Notes: generated by a model from the letters alone, not told the origin. Positions 8,621-22,494 are shown, counted from the first letter of the stretch. The stretch: 64,000 bases of DNA from Delftia tsuruhatensis NBRC 16741 (GCF_001571325.1 NZ_BCTO01000027.1:1-64000), one strand, 5' to 3'. Numbers and translations: made by a program.

Positions 8621-9443
8621 ACGGGTGCTGGCCGGTGGTGGCGTGGAAGGCGGTCTCGAACAGTTGGTGCTGCTGCGAGAACCGGGCATACAGGTGCTCC
8701 TGCAGGCTGATGCGGATGGCGGGGTGGATGCGCTCCATCTGGGCGCCGTCCGCAAAGCCGGAGACGACGGGCAGCCGCATGCCGCCCACCTGCATGGGCA
8801 GCCGTGCAAGGGCCGGGTGCACATGGTCGAGCACCACGGTGCACGGCGGGCTGCCGGGCGCGGCAAAACGCTGGGCCAGCTGCTGCAGCATGGCCTCCAG
8901 CGGCGCCTGGGGAAGGTAGGGGCAGACGCCTTCGAGCAGCACCAGAACGGGCTGGCTGCCGGGCAGGGCGGCGGCGTCCAGCCAGGAGGTGTCGAGGATG
9001 GAGCAGGCAAGGCGGGTTTCGTCGCCGTCCATGTATTGATCGCGCAGCGCAATGGCGTCGGGCAGGTCCACGTTCAGCCAGCGTGCGGTGCCGGCCAGGG
9101 CCGCCAGGCGGCTGCGCCGCGTGCACAGGCCCGCGCCCAGCGCAATGCACAGGCCGGACGGATGCGCGCTCAGGAATTGCGTGGTGAGCCGGTCGAACAG
9201 CTGCGTGCGCAGCACCACGCTGCGCACAAAGGCGGGGTCGGCGGCGTGCGCCTCGCTGGCCTGGGGCAGCGCCGCCACGATGCGGCACGCCTCGGGGTCG
9301 GCAAAGGGCGGCAGGTCGTGCAGCTCCGGGGGAGCTGCCGCACCTGCAGCGCGGGCACGTGCCGCCAGCGTCAGCAGCAAGGTGGCCGTGGCCCCTTGCA
9401 GCTGCGCCGGTGCCGTATCAGCAGGTGAAGGGATAGGCGTCAC
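8577..9443 (-). CDS. LCMT/PPM-like SAM methyltransferase of the TOMM cluster
   Basis: A 288-aa class I methyltransferase of the leucine-carboxyl-methyltransferase-like (PPM/LCMT) type. The SAM loop is CIALGAGLCTRRSRLA at about residues 98-113, followed by the family's WLNVDLPDAIALR and then VLLEGVCPYLP. Eukaryotic members methylate a C-terminal carboxylate; bacterial members also methylate small-molecule hydroxyls or carboxyls. The start is GTG at 9443, lying 26 bases inside the precursor gene, so translation is probably coupled. The neighbouring precursor ends in Thr-Cys, which makes a C-terminal carboxyl methylation attractive, but the true target is not shown by sequence. Confidence 0.85.
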   Translation of the reverse strand: MTPIPSPADTAPAQLQGATATLLLTLAARARAAGAAAPPELHDLPPFADPEACRIVAALPQASEAHAADPAFVRSVVLRTQLFDRLTTQFLSAHPSGLCIALGAGLCTRRSRLAALAGTARWLNVDLPDAIALRDQYMDGDETRLACSILDTSWLDAAALPGSQPVLVLLEGVCPYLPQAPLEAMLQQLAQRFAAPGSPPCTVVLDHVHPALARLPMQVGGMRLPVVSGFADGAQMERIHPAIRISLQEHLYARFSQQHQLFETAFHATTGQHPYAVVRLELGAPSLA

Positions 9444-10203
9444 CGGTGTTGTTGTAGGAGGTGAGGGCGATGGCCCACAGGTCCTGCTCGGCGGGTGCCA
9501 CCGGGTAGTTCAGCACGATGCCGTTCTTGATGGCCGTGCCGTCTGCGCGCTGCAGGTTCCACTCGCCGCGCGCGGCGTCCCAGGTGAAGGCCTGTTCGGT
9601 CTCGAAGCGGACCTGGAAGTTGAACGGGTTGTTGTAGCCCAGCCATTGGCTCAGCACGGGGGCCTTGTCCTTGCCGTCGTCACGCGTCAGCTCCGCGTGG
9701 AACTCGGGCGACTGCCAGGCCAGGGCGATGGCGCGCAACACCACGCCGCCGAAGGCCAGCAGCGAGTCGGGGCCGCCGCCGGGGATGCCCAGGCCCGTGG
9801 GCAGGGCAGCCCTGAGCATGCCGTTGTTCGGTTCCTCGAACGAGGTGCTCACGCCCATGAAGTTGGGGAACAGCTGGTAGTAGGCGGCCAGGGCCTCGGA
9901 GGCATGGGTCTGGGGCGCCTGGGGCAGGACGATGACGAATTCATCGTCGGGACCGATCCAGCCGGCCGTGAGCACGGGCTTCCATTCGGCGCGCTGGGTG
10001 GGGTCGTCGCTCAGGCGCAGCGACACATCGACCTGGGGCCACTGGGTCGGCAGGTTGAAGTCGCGGTGCAGCATGGGCTGGATGTCGCGCTGCCCCAGCA
10101 GGTCACGGCGGTAGGCGTCATCCTGCCAGGAGCGGGCGATGGCCCGCAGGTAGGCAAGGCGGAATGCGAGCAACGGTTCAGTATTCTGCAGCTGGGTGGT
10201 CAT
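9418..10203 (-). CDS. TOMM precursor, BMA_0021/BMA_0022-like family
   Basis: A 261-aa protein placed exactly between the kinase/cyclase and the modifying enzymes, and resembling the long precursors of Burkholderia-type TOMM clusters. It has no signal peptide or membrane helix. Most of it (residues 1-245) would be a folded leader domain, with conserved-looking tracts such as LPTGLGIPGGGPDSLLAFGG and LAAYYQLFPNFMG. The last stretch, SYNNTGDAYPFTC, holds Ser, Thr and the only cysteine of the whole protein, which is the final residue. The ATG at 10203 is preceded by GAGGA and lies 17 bases after the upstream stop. Ring positions and leader cleavage cannot be read from sequence. Confidence 0.85.
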   Translation of the reverse strand: MTTQLQNTEPLLAFRLAYLRAIARSWQDDAYRRDLLGQRDIQPMLHRDFNLPTQWPQVDVSLRLSDDPTQRAEWKPVLTAGWIGPDDEFVIVLPQAPQTHASEALAAYYQLFPNFMGVSTSFEEPNNGMLRAALPTGLGIPGGGPDSLLAFGGVVLRAIALAWQSPEFHAELTRDDGKDKAPVLSQWLGYNNPFNFQVRFETEQAFTWDAARGEWNLQRADGTAIKNGIVLNYPVAPAEQDLWAIALTSYNNTGDAYPFTC

Positions 10204-10220
10204 GTGACTTCATCCTCGGT

Positions 10221-14309
<4,089 letters not shown>

Positions 14310-14486
14310 TTCAGCCTCGGTTGGGTATCCTCCTGGAGGGTATCCAGTCGTCCATTTGTCATACGGCAGACCGTGCTTTTGATACCGTTCGTTACTATAG
14401 CGTACGTCCGAATGCAATTGCCTGTTTTTGCCTACGTGCTTGCCCATGGTTGCCGTCGCCGCCGCCATCGCTGTGGCGTCCGGTGC

Positions 14487-15026
14487 TCAGGCCCAGCTGG
14501 CCGCATTGCGCAGCCGTATGCCGCTGGCATGCAGCGAGCTGTCCCAGACGCCGCGCAGCGGCTGCAGGGAATCGACGATGCGTAGCTCGGTGCCGCATTC
14601 CGCTATTGCTTGCGGCAGATCGACCAGCAGGTCCCGGCGCAGGGGCTGCACGGCCTGCCGGCTCACGTACATGCCGGCGTCCTCCAGGCTTTCAAACGTA
14701 TCGGCCGGCAGCTCGTACCGGTGTATCCGGGCCGCTTGCAGGCGCGCGGCCCAGGCGGTCTCCACATAGGCCACGGCCAGCGCTCCATCGGGCAGGGCGT
14801 TCAGCCATTGGGCCCTGTCTTCGCTGGTGCTGTGCTCGTGCGGCCATATGACGATGCGCGGGCATTCGCGCGGAAACAGGTACAGCCGCTGATGCGTCTG
14901 TGCGATGGCCCACACCAGGGGGCCGTTGAGCCACTCCTGTCCCTGGCGGCGGGGGGCCGCCTTCAGGACCGGGCGGGGTTGGAACTGCCGGATGTCCCCG
15001 TCTTCGCTGAAATGAAAAAGTCGCAT
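14487..15026 (-). CDS. DUF6886-type protein
   Basis: A 179-aa protein starting MRLFHFSEDGDIRQFQPRP, the typical opening of the DUF6886 family, whose function is unknown. A tryptophan-rich segment (LVWAIAQTHQRLYLFPRECPR) follows. It is cytoplasmic in appearance. It lies 177 bases upstream of the TOMM kinase/cyclase gene on the same strand, so it may be the first gene of that transcript or an unrelated neighbour. I chose the ATG at 15026 because the frame further upstream is not protein-like. Confidence 0.75.
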   Translation of the reverse strand: MRLFHFSEDGDIRQFQPRPVLKAAPRRQGQEWLNGPLVWAIAQTHQRLYLFPRECPRIVIWPHEHSTSEDRAQWLNALPDGALAVAYVETAWAARLQAARIHRYELPADTFESLEDAGMYVSRQAVQPLRRDLLVDLPQAIAECGTELRIVDSLQPLRGVWDSSLHASGIRLRNAASWA

Positions 15027-15136
15027 GGCGCGCAGTGTAGGGCGCGGCGATTTGCAGGCGGCCCGCCATCGCCTATGATGCGCGACACCTGTGAATAATC
15101 CCAGGTGCTCGCAACCCACGGAAAGGTCCACGCACC

Positions 15137-15541
15137 ATGAACGGTCACTGTCTTTGCGGCGCTGTCAGCTTTGTCTCTCCCCAGGCCCGGGAAATCGGGG
15201 CCTGCCACTGTGGGTACTGCCGGCGCTGGGGCGGTGGCCCCATGCTGGCGGTGCATTGCGGGCCCGATGTGAAGTTCGAGGGCGGCGAGCACATAGGCAC
15301 CTATGCCTCCTCCGAATGGGCCGAGCGCGCCTTCTGCAGGCAATGCGGCACGCACCTGTACTACCGGCTGCACGCCACGGGCGAGTACTTCGTGCTGGCC
15401 GGCGCCTTCGAGTCGCAGGACTTCGAGCTGGCCACGCAGATCTACATCGACAGAAAGCCCGGCTACTACGACTTCGCCAACCAGACGCCGACCATGACCG
15501 AGGCCGAGGTCATCGCCCAGTACGCGCCCCCGCAGGAATGA
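15137..15541 (+). CDS. GFA-family protein
   Basis: A 134-aa GFA-family zinc protein with the full cysteine set: GHCLCGAVSF at residues 3-12, ACHCGYCRRWGG at 22-33 and AFCRQCGTHLYY near 75. No reaction is assigned, for the same reason as the other GFA gene. The stop overlaps an in-frame ATG of the following aldolase-like gene (ATGA at 15538-15541), so the two are probably one operon. It is transcribed away from the DUF6886 gene. Confidence 0.88.
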   Translation: MNGHCLCGAVSFVSPQAREIGACHCGYCRRWGGGPMLAVHCGPDVKFEGGEHIGTYASSEWAERAFCRQCGTHLYYRLHATGEYFVLAGAFESQDFELATQIYIDRKPGYYDFANQTPTMTEAEVIAQYAPPQE

Positions 15542-15552
15542 GGCACAGCACC

Positions 15553-16695
15553 ATGCCCTTGCACGATGACGCCAGCGGCCTGGCAATGGAGCCTGCCGCA
15601 CGGCCCGGCGATCCGCTCGATCGCATCGACACACCCAGCCTGGCGCTGGACCTGACGGCCTTCGATGCCAACCTGCGCACCATGCAGGACTGGGCCGACC
15701 GCCATGGCGTGGCGCTGCGCCCGCATGCCAAGGCGCACAAGTGCCCCCAGATCGCGCTGCGCCAGCTGGCGCTGGGCGCGCGTGGCATCTGCTGCCAGAA
15801 GGTGAGCGAAGCGCTGCCCTTTGTGGCGGCCGGCGTGCGCGACATCCTGATCAGCAACGAGGTCGTGGGGCCGGCCAAGCACGCGCTGCTGGCCCGGCTG
15901 GCGCGCAGTGCGCGCATGGCCGTGTGCGTGGACAACGCGGCCAACCTGGTGCAGCTGTCCGAGGCCATGTCGCAGGCGGGCGTGGAGATCGACGTGCTGG
16001 TGGAGGTGGACGTGGGCCAGGGCCGCTGCGGCGTGCCCGGTGCCGATGCCGTGCTGGACCTGGCGCGGCAGGCGCGTGATCTGCCGGGCTTGAATTTCGC
16101 GGGCCTGCAGGCTTACCACGGAGCGGCGCAGCACCGGCGCAGCCGCGAAGAGCGTGCGCAGGCCTGCCAGGAGGCTGCGAGCCGGGCGGCGGCCTGCGCG
16201 CAGCTGCTGCGCGACAACGGCCTGGCGTGCCACACCATCACGGGCGGCGGCACGGGCAGCGTGGAGTTCGATGCGGCCAGCGGCGTCTACACCGAGCTGC
16301 AGCCGGGCTCCTATGCCTTCATGGATGGTGACTACGGCGCCAACGAATGGGGCGGGGCGCTGGCCTTTCGCCGCAGCCTGTTCCTGCTGTCCACGGTGAT
16401 GAGCACGCCCGCGCCGGACCGCGTCATCCTCGATGCGGGCCTGAAATCCACCTCGGCCGAATGCGGCCCGCCCGCCGTCTACGGCACGCCGGGCCTGCGC
16501 TGCGTGGCCATCAATGACGAGCACAGCGTGGTATGCGTGGAGCCTGGCGCCCAGGCGCCCGCCCTGGGCAGCGTGCTGCAGCTGCTGCCCTCGCACGTGG
16601 ACCCGACATTCAACCTGCACGACGAGCTGGTGGTGCTGCAGGGCGGCACGGTGCACGCGCTGTGGCCGATTGCGGCGCGCGGGCTGTCGCGCTGA
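15553..16695 (+). CDS. D-threonine-aldolase-like (DSD1 family) PLP enzyme
   Basis: A 380-aa fold-type III PLP enzyme of the D-threonine aldolase/D-serine dehydratase-like family, acting on D-beta-hydroxy amino acids. The PLP lysine lies in LRPHAKAHKCPQI near residue 60. The C-terminal metal site is represented by SHVDPTFNLHDELVVL, the family's H..C/D pair. A glycine-rich phosphate site (ITGGGTGSVEF) precedes it. Family members cleave D-threonine to glycine and acetaldehyde, or dehydrate D-3-hydroxyaspartate; sequence alone does not decide. The ATG at 15553 has GAGG upstream at good spacing; the ATG at 15538, which overlaps the GFA stop, is the alternative. A rho-independent terminator follows. 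Confidence 0.85.
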   Translation: MPLHDDASGLAMEPAARPGDPLDRIDTPSLALDLTAFDANLRTMQDWADRHGVALRPHAKAHKCPQIALRQLALGARGICCQKVSEALPFVAAGVRDILISNEVVGPAKHALLARLARSARMAVCVDNAANLVQLSEAMSQAGVEIDVLVEVDVGQGRCGVPGADAVLDLARQARDLPGLNFAGLQAYHGAAQHRRSREERAQACQEAASRAAACAQLLRDNGLACHTITGGGTGSVEFDAASGVYTELQPGSYAFMDGDYGANEWGGALAFRRSLFLLSTVMSTPAPDRVILDAGLKSTSAECGPPAVYGTPGLRCVAINDEHSVVCVEPGAQAPALGSVLQLLPSHVDPTFNLHDELVVLQGGTVHALWPIAARGLSR

Positions 16696-16710
16696 AGACG
16701 GCATGAAAGA

Positions 16711-16742
16711 AGCCGCCGGCCTTGCGGCGCGGCGGCTTTTTT
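16711..16742 (+). terminator. Rho-independent terminator after the DSD1-family gene
   Basis: A GC-rich hairpin, with AGCCGCC at 16711-16717 pairing with GGCGGCT at 16731-16737, is followed directly by a run of T. It lies 15 bases past the stop of the aldolase-like gene and before the convergent Bug-family gene. Confidence 0.85.
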
Positions 16743-16769
16743 GCGTCTGCGCCTGCTGTGGCCTGTGGC

Positions 16770-17777
16770 TTACAGCTCGATCTTGGCGCGGCGGATCACG
16801 TCGCCAAAGCGCTTGTTCTCTTCGACGATGAAGGCCTTGAACTCTTCGGGCGTGGGAAAGTAGTTCTCGTAGCCGAAGGTCTGGAACTTGGGCTGGATGT
16901 CGGGCTCGCGCAGGACTTTCATGGTGTCCTGGCGGATCTTCTCGACCACGGCGGGCGGCGTGGACTTGGAGACGGCAAAGGCATTCCAGCCGGTGACCAC
17001 GGCATCGGCCGGGCCGCCCGATTCGGCCACGGTGGGCACGTCTTCATAGCCCTTGAGGCGGTGGGGCGCCAGCACGGCCAGGAAGCGCAGCTTGCCCGAG
17101 CGCATCAGCGGGCCGGCCGTGCCCGAGGAGCCCAGCGCAAAGGCCAGCTCGCCCGTGGCCACGCTGGTGTACAGCTGGCTGGTTTCCTTGTAGATGACGT
17201 GTTCCATCTTGGTGCCCGTCAGCGACTCCAGCAGGGCCGAGCCCAGGTGCACCGGGTTGCCCACGGACCACGAGCCGTAGTTGAGCTTGCCGGGGCGCGC
17301 CTTGGCGTCGGCAATCAGGTCGGCCACGGTCTTGTAGGGGCTGTTGACCGGCACGCAGACGAAGAAGAAGGTGCGAAACAGCGGCAGGACGACCTCGAAG
17401 TCCTTGTCGATCCTGTAGGGCAGTTTCTTGAACAGGTGGGGATAGGCGGCCAGGTGGACGTTGTCCAGCTGGATGATGTCCGTGCCGTCGGTGGCGCCGC
17501 GCTTGAAGGCCTCGATGGCGATGAAGCCGTTGCCCCCCGGGCGGTTTTCCACGATGACGGGCTGGTTCCACAGGCGCGCCAGCTTGTCGGCCACCAGGCG
17601 CGAGGTGCCGTCCGGCCCGCCGCCCACGGGGAAGGGGTTGATGATGCGCACCTGCTTGGTGGGCCAGTTGGCGGCGGCACCCGACTGGGCACGCGCGGGT
17701 GCCAGGGCGCCCATGGCCAGGGCGCCAAGGGCGAGGCCCGCCTGGCGGCGATTGATGCGGAAGGCGCTGTCTTTCAT
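16770..17777 (-). CDS. Bug-family periplasmic substrate-binding protein
   Basis: A 335-aa solute-binding protein of the Bug (tripartite tricarboxylate transporter receptor) family, which binds carboxylates in the periplasm. The N-terminus is a Tat-like signal (INRRQAGLALGALAMGALAPARAQ), with a twin-Arg at residues 10-11. Family motifs follow: RIINPFPVGGGPDGTSRLVADKL, VIVENRPGGNGFIA and VNSPYKTVADLI. No TctA/TctB membrane genes lie nearby, so it is an orphan receptor, as is common in Comamonadaceae. It is divergent from a LysR regulator, which probably controls it in response to the ligand. The ATG at 17777 starts the signal peptide. Confidence 0.93.
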   Translation of the reverse strand: MKDSAFRINRRQAGLALGALAMGALAPARAQSGAAANWPTKQVRIINPFPVGGGPDGTSRLVADKLARLWNQPVIVENRPGGNGFIAIEAFKRGATDGTDIIQLDNVHLAAYPHLFKKLPYRIDKDFEVVLPLFRTFFFVCVPVNSPYKTVADLIADAKARPGKLNYGSWSVGNPVHLGSALLESLTGTKMEHVIYKETSQLYTSVATGELAFALGSSGTAGPLMRSGKLRFLAVLAPHRLKGYEDVPTVAESGGPADAVVTGWNAFAVSKSTPPAVVEKIRQDTMKVLREPDIQPKFQTFGYENYFPTPEEFKAFIVEENKRFGDVIRRAKIEL

Positions 17778-17920
17778 GGTTTGTCTCCGAGTCGCTGTTG
17801 GGCTTGCTGGGTGGCTTGGTCCTATGCCGGCAAGGCACAGGCTGCTCTTGTTTTTACGCTCTCTTGCGGGAGCGGCTGGATCATCCAGTCGCCGCATTGT
17901 GTCAGTTCGTTGCAAAGCAC

Positions 17921-17940
17921 CTAGCCGTGGCTGGCGCTAG
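17921..17940. promoter_or_regulatory. Candidate LysR operator between bug and lysR
   Basis: A dyad CTAGC-N10-GCTAG lies in the 203-base divergent intergenic region, 40 bases before the lysR ATG. A possible -10 (TATAGC) follows it on the plus strand. LysR proteins bind interrupted dyads at such positions, but the T-N11-A core is not convincing, so this is only a candidate. Confidence 0.35.
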
Positions 17941-17980
17941 CAGCTATAGCAAAATGGCATAAGTGAGGAGGCGAGAGAAC

Positions 17981-18880
17981 ATGAATTTGCAGCAGATAGA
18001 GACGTTCGTGCATGTGGCCGAGACCGGCAGCTTCAGCAAGGCGGCCGTGCTGCTGGAGACGGCCCAGCCCGCACTGAGCCGCCAGGTGCGGGCGCTGGAG
18101 ACCGAGCTGCGCGAAACCCTGCTGATCCGCACCGGCCGCGGCGTGACCCTGACCGACGCCGGCCGCCGCCTGCTGGAGCACGGCCACGCCATCATGCAGC
18201 GCGTGGCGCTGGCCAAGGAGGATCTGGGCAGCCAGCGCGACGAGCCCGTGGGCCGCATCGTGGTGGGCCTGCCGCCCAGCCTGGCGCGGCGCCTGACGCT
18301 GCCGCTGATCGATCTGTTCAGCAAGGACATGCCCAAGGCCCGGCTGGCCGTGGTCGAGGGCTTTTCCATGAATATCGCCGAATGGCTGACCTCGGGCCGC
18401 ATGGACCTGGGCCTGGTCTATACGCCCGAGCCGCATCCGCACATCGAGGTCACGCCCGTGCTGGAAGAGCGCCTGTGCCTGATCGGCCCGGCGCGCACGC
18501 TGGGCGGGCGCAGCAGCGTGCGCTTTGACGAGCTGTCGCAGTTTCCGTTGATCATGCCGCAGCACGGCCAGATCTTCCGCAAGCTGATGGAGGCCCAGGC
18601 CACGCTGTCCCAGGTCAAGCTCAACGTGGTCTGGGAAGTGTCCAGCGTGCCGGCCATCCTGGACCTGGTGCGCGGCGGCTACGGCTACGCCGCGTTGACC
18701 GACAGCGCCATGCGCAGCCACCTGACCGATGCCGAGCTGGTGGGCATTCCCATCGAATCGCCCCATGTGGTGAGCACGCTGTGCCTGGCGCAGTCGGCCA
18801 AGAAAAAGGCCACGCCGCTGATCCGCAAGACTTCTCTGGCCCTGCGCGAACTGAGCCAGCAGGTGTGCGCGCCGCTCTGA
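17981..18880 (+). CDS. LysR-family transcriptional regulator
   Basis: A 299-aa LysR-type regulator. The winged-helix DNA-binding domain is at residues 1-60 (LQQIETFVHVAETGSFSKAAVLL, then PALSRQVRALE), and the LysR substrate-binding domain extends from about 90 to 290. The ATG at 17981 is preceded by GAGGAGGCGAGAG and gives the canonical MNLQQIETF start. It is divergent from the Bug-protein gene and probably regulates it and itself, with a carboxylate as co-inducer; that is inference from arrangement. Confidence 0.93.
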   Translation: MNLQQIETFVHVAETGSFSKAAVLLETAQPALSRQVRALETELRETLLIRTGRGVTLTDAGRRLLEHGHAIMQRVALAKEDLGSQRDEPVGRIVVGLPPSLARRLTLPLIDLFSKDMPKARLAVVEGFSMNIAEWLTSGRMDLGLVYTPEPHPHIEVTPVLEERLCLIGPARTLGGRSSVRFDELSQFPLIMPQHGQIFRKLMEAQATLSQVKLNVVWEVSSVPAILDLVRGGYGYAALTDSAMRSHLTDAELVGIPIESPHVVSTLCLAQSAKKKATPLIRKTSLALRELSQQVCAPL

Positions 18881-18914
18881 GCGGTTGCAGCGACGGCGGC
18901 GGTTCAGCCAGGCC

Positions 18915-19697
18915 TCAGAGCAACGGCCGCAGCTCCCGCGCCGCCTCCTGCAGCAGCGGCAGCAGCTCGGCCACCATGTCGGCCGGCGCCATGCGCTGGG
19001 GCGAGGTCACGATGTTGAGCGCGGCCACCGTGCGCCCCTCCATGTTGCGCAGCGGCACGGCCAGGGCCTGCACGGCCAGCTCATGCTCTTCCAGGGCCAG
19101 GCAGAAGTCCTGGCGGCGCACTTCGTCCAGCACGCCTTCGAGCGCTGCGCTGTCGGTGACCGTGTGGGCGGTCAGGCGCCGCAGGTCGTGCGAGGCCAGC
19201 CATTGCCTGAGCTCGGCCCCAGGCAGGGCGGCCAGCAGCACGCGGCCCGTGGAGGTGGCATGGGCGGGCAGGCGGCTGCCCAGGTGCAGGCCGTGGGCCA
19301 TGAGGCGCTGGCCGCGCTCGTGCAGGGCGCTGCGCGCCACGATGACCACCTCGTGGCCATCGCGCACCACGCAGGAAAACGACAGCTGGGTCTGCGCCGC
19401 CAGCCGGTAGAGCACGGGCTGGACGATGCGCGGCAGCCGCGCCGAGGCCAGGTAGCTGCCCGACAGCCGCAGCACCTTGGGCGCCAGCCAGAAATGGCTT
19501 CCGTCCGTCTCCAGGTAGCCCAGGTGCGTCAAGGTCAGCAGATGGCGGCGCGCGGCCGTGCGCGTGATGCCAGAGCGCTCGGCCGCCATGGTGGCGTTCA
19601 GGCGCTGGCGCTCGGTGTCGAAGCTCTCCAGCACGGCCAGGCCCTTGGCCAGTCCGGCGATGAAGTCATCGGGGTCGATGGGAAAGGGCTGGTTCAT
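18915..19697 (-). CDS. IclR-family regulator, probable PobR
   Basis: A 260-aa IclR-family regulator. The N-terminal winged helix runs from about 12 to 75 (GLAKGLAVLESFDTERQRLNATMAA; ITRTAARRHLLTLTHLGYL). The C-terminal IclR effector domain begins about residue 90, and ends with MEGRTVAALNIVTS. The opening resembles PcaR/PobR-type regulators of aromatic catabolism. It is divergent from pobA across a 170-base region carrying two matching dyads, so it very likely activates pobA in response to 4-hydroxybenzoate. The exact inducer is inferred from the neighbour. Confidence 0.9.
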   Translation of the reverse strand: MNQPFPIDPDDFIAGLAKGLAVLESFDTERQRLNATMAAERSGITRTAARRHLLTLTHLGYLETDGSHFWLAPKVLRLSGSYLASARLPRIVQPVLYRLAAQTQLSFSCVVRDGHEVVIVARSALHERGQRLMAHGLHLGSRLPAHATSTGRVLLAALPGAELRQWLASHDLRRLTAHTVTDSAALEGVLDEVRRQDFCLALEEHELAVQALAVPLRNMEGRTVAALNIVTSPQRMAPADMVAELLPLLQEAARELRPLL

Positions 19698-19724
19698 GGG
19701 CGGGGAGGGCGGGCATGCAGGTAG

Positions 19725-19761
19725 TGCGCGATTGTCGCGCAGATTGCGCGATCACCGCGCA
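19725..19761. promoter_or_regulatory. Tandem dyad operator between pobR-like gene and pobA
   Basis: Two 17-base dyads lie exactly 20 bases apart. The first, TGCGCGA-TTG-TCGCGCA at 19725-19741, is a perfect palindrome with a three-base centre. The second, TGCGCGA-TCA-CCGCGCA at 19745-19761, has one mismatch. Two helical turns between centres places both sites on the same DNA face, as expected for cooperative binding by an IclR-family dimer pair. Confidence 0.7.
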
Positions 19762-19828
19762 ACTCATGTGCCAGCCCCTCGTCTTTGCGCTGCCTCAAAA
19801 CTAGTCTTGGGACCAGGCCATGGCATGA

Positions 19829-21043
<1,215 letters not shown>

Positions 21044-21174
21044 GGGCCGGCGTGAGGCCCCGGGCGCCGCCGAGGCTGCGCCCGCATTGATGCGCGCCTG
21101 TCGCCACAGCATTGCGCAAATTTGCAGGCCGCCTCGCCCGGACGGGCACGGGCGAGGAGTAAGCTTGGCAGGTT

Positions 21175-21957
21175 ATGGCGCACATCACGTTTCCCCCTCC
21201 CTATATCGCTCCCCAGAATGCAGCGCAGTCGCTGCGCGACGCAGGCTATGCGGTGCTGCGCCCCGACGAATTCGCGGCCTGGGCGGGCGTGTCCTTGACC
21301 GAGCTGCATGCGCTCGATGCCGACTGGGCCCAGCTGCCGCCCGATGCCTTTCTCAAGGACGGGGGCCGCTACCGGCGTCGCCGCCATTCCTGCTTCATCG
21401 CGGGGCAGGACGGGCTGCAGCAGGTGGAGCACCGCGCGCACTGGCAGCCGGTGGAGTACAACGCCCTGCATGGCGGCATGCTGCGCATGTTCGAGCCCAT
21501 GCGCGATGCCACGGCGCAAAGCGCCACCTGGAGCCGCCTGCTGCTGGCGCTGGCGGGCCTGTCCGACCAGGTGTTCTGCGCCCAGGGCGATGATGTGCAG
21601 CACGAGCGCTGGTTCATCGAGTCCCACCAGTTCCGCATCGACACCACGGACGGCATTGGCCGGCCCACGCCCGAAGGCGCGCACCGCGACGGCGTGGACC
21701 TGGTGGCCGTGATCCTGGTCGGGCGCGAGGGCGTGAAGGGCGGCGAGACGCGCATCTTCGAGGCCACGGGCCCCAGCGGCCAGCGCTTCACGCTGACCGA
21801 GCCCTGGTCGGTGATGCTGCTGGACGATGCCCGCATGATCCACGAGACCACGCCCATACAGCCCGAGCAGCTGGGCGGCGTGCGCGATACCCTGGTGCTG
21901 ACCTATCGCCGCCAGGGTTTCCAGGGCTCGGAGCTGACGCGTCGCCGCAAGGATTGA
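21175..21957 (+). CDS. 2OG-Fe(II) dioxygenase family protein
   Basis: A 260-aa protein of the 2-oxoglutarate/Fe dioxygenase type that includes amino-acid hydroxylases such as isoleucine 4-hydroxylase. The iron facial triad is visible as EGAHRDGVDL (His-x-Asp near residue 168) and a distal His in MIHETTPIQP near 222, followed by an Arg in GGVRDTLVLTYRR for 2-oxoglutarate. The substrate is unknown; free amino acids are the usual choice in the family. It stands alone between pobA and the stress gene, preceded by a hairpin at 21132-21157. Confidence 0.8.
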   Translation: MAHITFPPPYIAPQNAAQSLRDAGYAVLRPDEFAAWAGVSLTELHALDADWAQLPPDAFLKDGGRYRRRRHSCFIAGQDGLQQVEHRAHWQPVEYNALHGGMLRMFEPMRDATAQSATWSRLLLALAGLSDQVFCAQGDDVQHERWFIESHQFRIDTTDGIGRPTPEGAHRDGVDLVAVILVGREGVKGGETRIFEATGPSGQRFTLTEPWSVMLLDDARMIHETTPIQPEQLGGVRDTLVLTYRRQGFQGSELTRRRKD

Positions 21958-22056
21958 TGCAGCTCAAGACGCTGGCGCATGATGGGCGCACACTTTGGTT
22001 CATCGACCCGGCCGCCCCCGATTCCTGAGGGCGGCCAAGCACAAAGGAGAAAACGC

Positions 22057-22494
22057 ATGTTCAAGCACATCCTGGTTCCCGTGGACGGCTCCAACAGCTC
22101 GATGCTGGCGGTCCACAAGGGCGTGGAGCTGGCCAAGGTCTTTGGCAGCACGCTGACGGCGGTCTACGTGGTGGACCCCTATCCGTTCACGGGCGTGGGC
22201 GCCGACTTCGCCTACGGCCAGTCGCAGTACCTGAGCGCGGCCACGGCCGAGGCCAACACCACGCTGGACGCCGTCAAGAAGATCACCGACGAGGCCGGCA
22301 TCACCGCCACCACCGTGGTGGGCGAAGGCCATGCGGTGCACGAAGGCATCGTGCGCGTGCTCGAGAGCACGGGCGCCGACCTGATCATCATGGGCTCGCA
22401 AGGCCGCCGTGGCCTGGAAAAGCTGATGCTGGGCAGCGTGACCCAGCGCGTGCTGGGCGCCGTGCGCGTGCCGGTGCTGGTGGTGCGCGAGTAA
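22057..22494 (+). CDS. Universal stress protein, UspA family
   Basis: A 145-aa single-domain universal stress protein. It opens with MFKHILVPVDGSNSS and carries the ATP-binding signature GSQGRRGLEKLMLGS near residues 113-127 (G-x2-G-x9-G-S). Such dimeric cytoplasmic proteins bind ATP and support survival under stress. The ATG at 22057 has a strong AAAGGAG sequence upstream. A rho-independent terminator follows, so it is monocistronic. Confidence 0.95.
   Translation: MFKHILVPVDGSNSSMLAVHKGVELAKVFGSTLTAVYVVDPYPFTGVGADFAYGQSQYLSAATAEANTTLDAVKKITDEAGITATTVVGEGHAVHEGIVRVLESTGADLIIMGSQGRRGLEKLMLGSVTQRVLGAVRVPVLVVRE

Noticed and set aside
6317..8710. Open frame of 797 codons on the plus strand
   Set aside because: Antisense to the YcaO fusion gene, whose motifs are unambiguous.
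21132..21157. Hairpin CCTCGCCC/GGGCGAGG considered as pobA terminator
   Set aside because: No T run follows on either strand; it may be chance in GC-rich DNA or a leader structure for the dioxygenase gene.
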